15,513 nt of DNA from Sulfurovaceae bacterium (lineage in GTDB: Bacteria; Campylobacterota; Campylobacteria; Campylobacterales; Sulfurovaceae): positions 1-15,513 of the forward strand of contig JAOZOG010000040.1 of the NCBI GenBank assembly GCA_029933395.1, given 5' to 3'. Positions 1 through 4,980 of this stretch are shown in pieces. The translations under genes and the position numbers were made by a program. Every line of letters begins with the position of its first letter. Position 1 is the stretch's first letter. Under the pieces are notes generated by a model. That model ran no database searches, was not told the origin of the DNA, and saw nothing but the letters and a program-made list of their open reading frames with translations.

Positions 1-89
1 ATAAAACTGACAGAGAGATAGATCGTATGGTGTATGATTTGTATGGATTGAGCGAGGAGGAGATTGCGGTAGTGGAAGAGGGGAAGTGA
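1..89 (+). CDS. C-terminal end of a probable type IIG (Eco57I-like) restriction-modification enzyme, partial
   Basis: An open frame enters from the left edge (codons in phase from base 3) and stops with TGA at 87-89. The 28 visible residues include the stretch TDREIDRMVYDLYGLSEEE. This acidic ending, with a TDREID helix followed by (V/I)Y(D/E)LYGL and an EEE run, is what I know from the C-termini of Eco57I/type IIG enzymes that fuse a restriction nuclease, an N6-adenine methyltransferase and a target-recognition domain, and from related N6 methylases. Only the tail is present, so catalytic motifs cannot be seen. The stop codon overlaps the GTG start of the next gene in a GTGA arrangement, pointing to translational coupling. 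It could instead be a stand-alone N6 methylase or a BREX-type PglX tail; the family call rests on this short motif alone. Confidence 0.6.
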   Translation, partial: KTDREIDRMVYDLYGLSEEEIAVVEEGK

Positions 90-637
90 AAAAACTCTAC
101 ATCGTCGCCGGAGCCAACGGTAGCGGCAAAACGACTTTTGCCAAATCGTTTGCACAGATACACGACTTGCACTTCATCAATGCCGATGAGATCGCCAAAT
201 CTCTTGATCCCGACAATATCACGAAACATCAGGTCAAAGCAGGGCGGATATTTTTCGCGGAGTTGAACAAGCGGATTGGTGAAAGCAGATCGTTCGTCAT
301 CGAGACAACACTTTCAGGTAAATATCTGGTAAAATATATCGATAAGGCAAAACAAAACGGCTTCGAAGTTGAAATGATCTATCTGTTTCTAGAGGGGCCC
401 GAGATCAATATCGGCCGTGTGATGCACAGGGTTTTGAATGGTGGGCATCACGTTCCGGAAGATGATATAATAAGAAGATTTTACAGAAGCAAAGAGATGT
501 TTCTGGATGTCTATAGAGATATCGTTGATCATTGGATTATGTATTATAATTCCGATGAGATTAGTGAAAAAATTGCTACTGATGAGATGATTTATGATAG
601 CAAAAAATGGCAAGAGTTCAAGGAGGATATGGCATGA
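86..637 (+). CDS. Zeta-toxin-like P-loop kinase (AAA/zeta toxin family)
   Basis: This 183-aa protein is a P-loop phosphotransferase related to zeta toxins. The Walker A is GANGSGKTT at residues 9-17. An Asp in the FINADEIAKSLDP block (D34) matches the position of the zeta catalytic/base Asp. ETTLSGK lies at 73-79, and an arginine-rich segment (R111, R115, then GGHHVP 119-124 and RRFYRS 130-135) fits the lid and ATP-gripping arginines of the family. Classical zeta toxins phosphorylate UDP-GlcNAc and poison wall synthesis; whether this short branch does so is unknown. The start is taken as GTG at 86, because the protein then begins one residue before the conserved hydrophobic first strand and overlaps the upstream stop by four bases. 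Its stop overlaps the next gene's ATG (ATGA at 634-637). The three-gene overlap chain implies one operon. The kinase fold is near certain; a toxin role is inferred. Confidence 0.85.
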   Translation: MKKLYIVAGANGSGKTTFAKSFAQIHDLHFINADEIAKSLDPDNITKHQVKAGRIFFAELNKRIGESRSFVIETTLSGKYLVKYIDKAKQNGFEVEMIYLFLEGPEINIGRVMHRVLNGGHHVPEDDIIRRFYRSKEMFLDVYRDIVDHWIMYYNSDEISEKIATDEMIYDSKKWQEFKEDMA

Positions 638-852
638 CAAAACGAGCAGAAATTACAGATGACATCATACAAGTCATTGCCAATAATGCAGTTCGAGAAG
701 CACAGGAAAAGAGTCTCGAAAACGGTATCCCCAATGTCTACAGCAAAAATGGCATCATCTACTACCAGCTTCCCGACGGAACGATCACGATGGAGAATCC
801 TTTTGAAAAAGGGGAGCTTAAAAAACGGTTGGATGCGCTGATCAGCGAGTGA
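634..852 (+). CDS. Small partner of the zeta-like kinase, candidate antitoxin (72 aa)
   Basis: This is a 72-aa soluble protein with no signal peptide. An in-frame ATG lies further upstream at 607, but the ATG at 634 is chosen because AAGGAGG at 620-626 sits 7 bases before it and because it makes the tight ATGA overlap with the kinase stop. Residues 1-30 are predicted helical and rich in charge. Residues 31-55 contain NGIPNVYSKNG and YYQLPDGTI, which read like two short beta strands with turns. The C-terminus (FEKGELKKRLDALISE) is an amphipathic helix. It has no recognisable DNA-binding or enzymatic motif and does not resemble the classical epsilon antitoxin. Position and tight coupling to a zeta-like kinase make an antitoxin or regulatory-subunit role the natural guess, but nothing in the sequence proves it. 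Its 5' coding region is echoed by a 21-bp exact repeat at 1983-2003. Confidence 0.75.
   Translation: MTKRAEITDDIIQVIANNAVREAQEKSLENGIPNVYSKNGIIYYQLPDGTITMENPFEKGELKKRLDALISE
640..660 (+). repeat. 21-bp direct repeat, copy A (inside the 72-aa gene)
   Basis: These 21 bases encode roughly residues 3-9 (KRAEITD) of the 72-aa partner protein and are identical to 1983-2003. After one mismatch (661 versus 2004) the next three bases agree again. An exact 21-mer repeat is not expected by chance in 15 kb. Confidence 0.85.
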
Positions 853-861
853 TGCCTCGCT
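844..861 (+). other. Short hairpin over the stop codon of the 72-aa gene
   Basis: AGCGAG (844-849) pairs with CTCGCT (856-861) around the loop TGATGC, which contains the TGA stop at 850-852. The stem is only 6 bp and no U tract follows, so it is a poor terminator. It may mildly reduce read-through to the MBL gene 39 bases downstream, or be meaningless. Confidence 0.3.
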
Positions 862-891
862 CAATTCTATAGATTAAGAAAAAGGACCACG

Positions 892-1860
892 ATGCATACT
901 ATCAATCGAAGAGACTTCATCAAACTTTCACTCGCTCTGCCGCTACTGGGGACTCTGGCATCCTGTAGCATTCCGGGCAGGAAAGAGGAGTGTCTCACCT
1001 GGACCTCTATCAATGTCTGCAGTGAAACCAGACAAGGGGATTCGCATTTGATCTCCAAGCATGGTAAACATTACCTGATAGACGGAGGCCATCCTGAAGT
1101 GACAGAGTCGCACTTTCTCCCCTTTCTCAGGAAAAAGAAGATCACCCATCTGGATGCCGTGATGATCAACCATCCCCACAGTGACCATTATGGTGGTATC
1201 AAAGCACTCTTTGAAAACGGCATCAAAGTCGACCAACTCTATATGAATATGCCTACCAGGCAACAGATGAAAGCGGAGTGGTATGGTGGAAAATATGAAG
1301 ATTTGCTCGAGATTCGTAAAATGGCCAAAAAGGCAGGTACTCCGATATCACCCATCAAGAAGGGAGATATCTTTCGCTTCGATGAGCAAAGCTGGATGGA
1401 GGTACTCTATATCTATGACGGCTTCCATACGCCGGTCGGCCATACGGATATCAATGATATGTCCGCCATCACTCTGATCAGAGATGGGGGAAACCGTTTT
1501 CTATTGACAGGCGATTTGAACAAGAAGCTGGGTGGATGGTTGGCAGAACATGGAGAAAATCTCAAAGCAGATGTGGTCAAAATGCCACATCATGGTACGG
1601 AAGATCTTGCTCCCGACAGCTTTTTCGAAATGGTCGCTCCCAAAGATATCATCGTCACTGCCCCTAAAAAACTCTGGTGCTCCAAACGCTCTAAACGCGT
1701 CAGGGATCTCGCCGCGAAGCATCATTTTGGTGTCTACGTCAACGGCATTCAGGGGGATATCACTGTCACTTCCTATGGCGAAGATTACACGATCTCGACG
1801 GAAAAGAAGGGAGAGACACGATGCGCGAAAGATACAAACAAACAGGTCGCTCAGCAGTGA
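892..1860 (+). CDS. Tat-exported lipoprotein with ComEC/Rec2-type metallo-beta-lactamase fold
   Basis: This is a 322-aa hydrolase-fold protein. The N-terminus carries a twin-arginine motif (NRRDFIK, residues 5-11), a hydrophobic stretch, and a lipobox LASC with Cys25, so it should be exported folded and lipid-anchored. The MBL metal motifs are HPHSDH at 94-99, LTGD at 205-208 and PHHG at 232-235. The order LTGD then D-V-V-K-x-PHHG is typical of the ComEC/Rec2 C-terminal domain and related exported hydrolases, some of which act on DNA or phosphoesters. The substrate here is unknown. AAGGA at 882-886 lies 5 bases before the ATG. The last 20 or so residues are charged and low in structure, and an independent ribosome site plus ATG at 1821 lies inside them, so the present C-terminus may be a read-on product of a local rearrangement. 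It may be co-transcribed with the upstream kinase operon, since the gap is 39 bases and has no convincing promoter. Confidence 0.85.
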   Translation: MHTINRRDFIKLSLALPLLGTLASCSIPGRKEECLTWTSINVCSETRQGDSHLISKHGKHYLIDGGHPEVTESHFLPFLRKKKITHLDAVMINHPHSDHYGGIKALFENGIKVDQLYMNMPTRQQMKAEWYGGKYEDLLEIRKMAKKAGTPISPIKKGDIFRFDEQSWMEVLYIYDGFHTPVGHTDINDMSAITLIRDGGNRFLLTGDLNKKLGGWLAEHGENLKADVVKMPHHGTEDLAPDSFFEMVAPKDIIVTAPKKLWCSKRSKRVRDLAAKHHFGVYVNGIQGDITVTSYGEDYTISTEKKGETRCAKDTNKQVAQQ

Positions 1861-1961
1861 AAAAGCGGATCAGATGTGTGTTCCCAGACTTGGAGCTTCG
1901 AAGCAAAGAAAATGCAGGAAAGAAAACGGTACCGAAGTCCCTACTCCCTGTGAAAGAATAA
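1821..1961 (+). CDS. Possible small basic protein or truncated gene remnant (46 aa)
   Basis: A short frame starts at ATG 1821, preceded by AGGGAGAG about 7 bases upstream, and overlaps the MBL 3' end by 40 bases in another phase. The product is strongly basic (start MRERYKQTGRSAVKKRIR), with no membrane segment and no family I recognise. The good ribosome site argues for translation. The length and the neighbouring decayed repeat at 1983 argue that it may be only the surviving 5' end of a lost gene. No promoter of its own is visible. Confidence 0.3.
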   Translation: MRERYKQTGRSAVKKRIRCVFPDLELRSKENAGKKTVPKSLLPVKE

Positions 1962-1982
1962 TTTGTTTCTGTCTCCATACAT

Positions 1983-2003
1983 AAACGAGCAGAAATTACA
2001 GAT
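1983..2003 (+). repeat. 21-bp direct repeat, copy B (possible remnant of a second copy of the 72-aa gene)
   Basis: This is an exact copy of 640-660, lying in non-coding DNA between the MBL gene and the convergent diguanylate cyclase gene. There is no ATG or ribosome site in register here and similarity fades within a few bases on both sides, so it is not a functional gene. It may be a decayed duplicate of the antitoxin-like gene's 5' end or one boundary of an inserted segment. Confidence 0.8.
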
Positions 2004-2028
2004 AACACTATGCAGATACTCCCTCCTA

Positions 2029-3402
2029 TCAGGCATAAATATACCTATTCTTCCCCGCCTTTTTGGCTTCATACATCGCATTGTCGGCAGCATTCATCAG
2101 TGACTCTACTGTCGTTCCTGATGCGGGACACCAGGCCACACCGACGCTGAGAGTGATATCGACAGCATACCCTTCAAGATTGGTAATGGATGCTACGGAG
2201 GCCAATATCTCATCCAGGCGATGCTCGAGTTTGTCGCGTGATGCAACGCGGTTGAAGATAAGCAGAAACTCATCGCCTCCAATGCGCAGCAGAGCATCTT
2301 CGGAGTGGGTAAACGACCTGAGCCTGTCGGCAATCTCCTTGAGGAGTGTGTCGCCGATATGATGCCCCAGTGTATCGTTGATCGCTTTGAAGCCATCCAG
2401 ATCGATGAAGCAGACGGCGCTCTTCTCTCCATATTCGTGTGCAAGATAGACGGTGTGGTGTATCTCTTCGCGCAGCAGGTGGCGGTTTGGGAGGCCGGTG
2501 AGATAGTCGTAGTGCGCCATCGCTTTGAGTTTCTGTATCGCATCCTCTTTCTCCCTGAAGAGTGTTCCGATAAGCAGCACGAGCGTGATGTGGCTGAGCA
2601 TAAAGAAGTTGAGATCGATGATGTTGTCGATCTGCGAAGTGGTTCCGTAGAAGGTGCCCAGGTGTAAATGGGTGAAGTAGAGACTGACGCTTGTCAGTAC
2701 GACGGATGCCACAGATGCATAGGAGAGATTGACCATAGCGAGATAGATCGTGATGGGCAGCGTGACAGTCAGCAGGATCGAGACATTGTCTACCTGCAGT
2801 GTGACCTGAAGCAGATAGTTGAACACAATAAAGAAGAGGACGATCAGGGCGAAATGATAGTTTTTGCGAGGCTGTCTGTCATAGTAAAGCACAAGCAGCA
2901 TCGGCGCAAAGAGCAGTTGGCCCATGATATTGCCAAACCACCAAAAGAAGAGATCCTGCAAGAAGGAGTCACTGCTCAAGTTACCCAGAAAGAGGAGGAT
3001 GGTATTGCCCAGGATGGCACTGAAGGGTTGCAGAACCAGGAGGATCATAGCCAACAGGCCGATAACGTCCTTGAGAGTCTTGAGATGTCGATCCAGATCG
3101 AAATAGTTGAAAAGGCGGATAGCGATATAGGCTTCTGCGGTATTGACTGCCGAGATGCCGAGTGATGCCGCAAAGGGGATCTGCGAATCAAGTGCAAGAA
3201 TGAGTTGACCCAGAAATATACCGGGCAGTATCTTGTGTCCATAAATCAATGCCGCCGCCAGTGCGAAGCCCTCGGGAGCGAACGCTGCAAGTGTGACGAT
3301 GGAATCCTGCTGAAAAAAAACGAAACTGATCTTGCCACTTATATAATAGATTAGTGCCATCAGGATGACTTTGAAGCGATCGCTTCTGATGAGTGTATTC
3401 AT
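2029..3402 (-). CDS. MASE1-GGDEF diguanylate cyclase
   Basis: This 457-aa inner-membrane protein should make cyclic di-GMP from two GTP. Residues 1 to about 285 form a MASE1-type sensor with about eight hydrophobic helices, including the family-like stretch APEGFALAAALIYGHKILPG. A GGDEF domain follows from about 290, with DYLTGLPNR near 299, FIDLDGFKAIND, and an intact GGDEF at 375-379, so catalysis is expected. The allosteric I-site (RxxD five residues before GGDEF) reads HSED at 366-369; the Arg is missing, so product inhibition at the primary site may be lost. There is no EAL or HD-GYP domain. The frame is open as far as 3693, but a start there would overlap the divergent gene at 3570 and add a non-membrane leader. 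The Met at 3402, just before the first transmembrane helix, is preferred, although its ribosome site is weak. The ligand sensed by MASE1 is unknown. Confidence 0.9.
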   Translation of the reverse strand: MNTLIRSDRFKVILMALIYYISGKISFVFFQQDSIVTLAAFAPEGFALAAALIYGHKILPGIFLGQLILALDSQIPFAASLGISAVNTAEAYIAIRLFNYFDLDRHLKTLKDVIGLLAMILLVLQPFSAILGNTILLFLGNLSSDSFLQDLFFWWFGNIMGQLLFAPMLLVLYYDRQPRKNYHFALIVLFFIVFNYLLQVTLQVDNVSILLTVTLPITIYLAMVNLSYASVASVVLTSVSLYFTHLHLGTFYGTTSQIDNIIDLNFFMLSHITLVLLIGTLFREKEDAIQKLKAMAHYDYLTGLPNRHLLREEIHHTVYLAHEYGEKSAVCFIDLDGFKAINDTLGHHIGDTLLKEIADRLRSFTHSEDALLRIGGDEFLLIFNRVASRDKLEHRLDEILASVASITNLEGYAVDITLSVGVAWCPASGTTVESLMNAADNAMYEAKKAGKNRYIYA

Positions 3403-3555
3403 AAGTGGATTTTCCGATTCTGGATATTGGCGTACTAAATTAAATTTTAACTGTTTGGCTCTTTTGTCAGCCTTAATGCTGTGGATTGATCGTGTGATTG
3501 ATGAAGAAAGCTGCGTAGATGTGTAAGAAAGTGGCACATATGTATAGGAATATGA

Positions 3556-3561
3556 TATAAT
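3556..3561 (+). promoter_or_regulatory. -10 box (TATAAT) immediately upstream of the TIGR02757 gene
   Basis: This is a perfect TATAAT followed by a T run, the usual look of Campylobacterota sigma-70 promoters. It ends only 8 bases before the ATG at 3570, so a transcript from it would have almost no leader. Confidence 0.55.
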
Positions 3562-3569
3562 TTTGCATA

Positions 3570-4340
3570 ATGACGAATAGGATAATTTCAAAACAAAATC
3601 AACTCCAGTCAATCCTCGATCGTGAGGTAGAGAGACGGAATATGGAGGGTGAACTCTCCTATGAAAAACCTGATCCTCTGCTGGTAGCGTCACGATACCG
3701 GGATGAATCGATCGCTCTGATCTGTGCGCTCTTTAGTTACGGCAATGCCAGACAGATCGTCAAATTCCTCGATTCGCTCGATTTCTCCCTGCTGGAGTGC
3801 AGTGAAGACAAGATCATAAAAAGTTTGAAGCAGCACTATTACCGTTTTCAGAAAAGTGATGACGTGTCGGCACTCTTTATTGCGTTGAAGCGGCTGAGAG
3901 AGCAGGAGAGTCTGGAAGAGATCTTCTATGAAGGGTATCGGATCGAAGAGAGTGTCCTGGATGGGCTGTGGCGGTTGATCGAAAGAATCTCCGGGGTATA
4001 TTTGCGTAAGACACAGGGGTATCGCTTCTTGATCGGGAGTGTTCCCAAAAGCATTGCCTCCGCCGGTACCTACAAACGCTATATGATGTTTCTGCGCTGG
4101 ATGGTTCGCCATGATCAGCTGGATATGGGATTGTGGAGAAAAATAGAGAAGCGTCACCTGATCATGCCGCTGGATACCCATACTTTTCAAGTGTCACGCA
4201 GACTGGGGCTTATCGAGAGGAAGAGTTGCGATATGAAGGCAGCACTCGAGCTGACGGATCGACTCCGCCGTTTCGCTCCGGATGATCCGGTGAAGTATGA
4301 TTTTGCCCTCTATCGTTTGGGGCAGGAGAAACTGCGTTGA
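3570..4340 (+). CDS. TIGR02757 family protein (DUF2400)
   Basis: This is a 256-aa cytosolic protein of a conserved family of unproved function. Recognisable family blocks are LDREVERRN near residue 17, SYEKPDPLLVASRYRDE at about 29-45, and ALICALFSYGNARQIVKFLDSLDF at about 49-72, with the C-terminal block MPLDTHTFQVSRRLGL. The last resembles the helix-hairpin-helix glycosylase-like element with a D-T-H-x-x-R-x-x-R-L pattern, and the family is thought to share the HhH-GPD fold, so a nucleic-acid role is plausible but unproved. The length is normal. The ATG at 3570 is preferred over the Met at 3642, because the conserved EVERRN block lies before the later Met. No ribosome site stands at a proper distance from 3570; with the close -10 box this suggests leaderless translation. 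It converges on the cytochrome gene with 18 bases between stops. Confidence 0.85.
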   Translation: MTNRIISKQNQLQSILDREVERRNMEGELSYEKPDPLLVASRYRDESIALICALFSYGNARQIVKFLDSLDFSLLECSEDKIIKSLKQHYYRFQKSDDVSALFIALKRLREQESLEEIFYEGYRIEESVLDGLWRLIERISGVYLRKTQGYRFLIGSVPKSIASAGTYKRYMMFLRWMVRHDQLDMGLWRKIEKRHLIMPLDTHTFQVSRRLGLIERKSCDMKAALELTDRLRRFAPDDPVKYDFALYRLGQEKLR

Positions 4341-4358
4341 GACTCCTGCTGAATTGTT

Positions 4359-4793
4359 CTATCTCCACTCCCACCGGCGAAGTTGCTGGTGGCATTTGAA
4401 GCACTCGTTGATAATTTTGGTGTATCCGGTCGTAACCCTCTCGTAATCTTTTTTGGAGAGAATGTCGCTCCGAATCTCTCGGGTGTAGCTTTCGATATTC
4501 GCTTCACTCAATTTTGCCATACTCAGAGCAAACTTTGGATTTTCCGGCATGTATTTTTGCAGGGCCTCTCCATGACGCGTCAGAAAACCCTCTTCTGTCC
4601 GTTTGAGCATACGGATGCCTGCCAATACCTCCTCTTTTTTGTTGTACAAAATACCCTGCTGAACACGCATCAGCCCTTCGGAAAGCGTTATCATTGTATT
4701 CTGTAGTGCTTTATCGGGTGTCTTCACCGTTTGTGTCTCTCCTGCAAACAGTAGCGGAGTGATCATACACAGTGTTAAAATTAACTTTTTCAT
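4359..4793 (-). CDS. Periplasmic monohaem cytochrome c with C-terminal CXXCH
   Basis: This is a 144-aa exported protein. Residues 1-18 are a signal peptide (MKKLILTLCMITPLLFAGE), probably cut after an Ala-x-Gly-like site. The mature part is predicted all-helical and ends with a single haem site CFKCH about 10 residues from the C-terminus. A C-terminal CXXCH after a helical bundle is the layout of class II cytochromes (c', c-556), so a four-helix-bundle electron carrier or gas-binding cytochrome is likely. Two adjacent ATGs exist at 4796 and 4793. The second is chosen because AGGAG then sits 5 bases away rather than 2. A TACAAT -10 lies about 30 bases upstream. No electron-transfer partner is encoded nearby, and the redox partner and ligand are unknown. 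Confidence 0.8.
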   Translation of the reverse strand: MKKLILTLCMITPLLFAGETQTVKTPDKALQNTMITLSEGLMRVQQGILYNKKEEVLAGIRMLKRTEEGFLTRHGEALQKYMPENPKFALSMAKLSEANIESYTREIRSDILSKKDYERVTTGYTKIINECFKCHQQLRRWEWR

Positions 4794-4822
4794 CATAGCT
4801 CCTTTCTTTATGAACTGAGTAG

Positions 4823-4828
4823 ATTGTA
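4823..4828 (-). promoter_or_regulatory. -10 box (TACAAT) for the cytochrome c gene
   Basis: On the minus strand the sequence reads GCTACAATCT, about 30 bases before the ATG at 4793 and upstream of a strong AAAGGAG ribosome site. There is no clear -35. Confidence 0.55.
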
Positions 4829-4892
4829 GCAGTTAAAATATTCAATATTAATAATATATAAATATTAGAAAAACAAATAAAGAAGAGCCTAA

Positions 4893-4949
4893 AGAGGATG
4901 TATTATCCTCTAAAGGATGAAAAAAGCAGAAAATCAGGTTAAATACCTG
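4893..4949 (-). terminator. Two small hairpins downstream of the Wzi-family gene, possible terminator
   Basis: CAGGT/ACCTG (4935-4939 with 4945-4949) and AGAGGAT/ATCCTCT (4893-4899 with 4905-4911) follow the Wzi stop on the minus strand, with a run of six U residues (complement of 4920-4925) between them. The U run is 9 bases from the first stem, so this is an imperfect intrinsic terminator. It also separates Wzi from the cytochrome promoter. Confidence 0.45.
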
Positions 4950-4980
4950 TGCGATAAACTTATTTTCTAATGAAAAACCC

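Noticed and set aside
868..873. TATAGA as a -10 box for the MBL gene
   Set aside because: Transcription would start almost on top of the ribosome site at 882-886, and the match is weak.
1532..1984. 150-codon plus-strand frame overlapping the MBL gene
   Set aside because: It is out of phase with clear MBL motifs, has Ser/Arg-rich composition, and shows no ribosome site at its start.
2305..3165. Two long plus-strand open frames (2305-2667 and 2668-3165) opposite the diguanylate cyclase
   Set aside because: They mirror the codons of a well-supported MASE1-GGDEF gene, encode highly charged Glu/Gln-rich proteins without structure, and have no ribosome sites.
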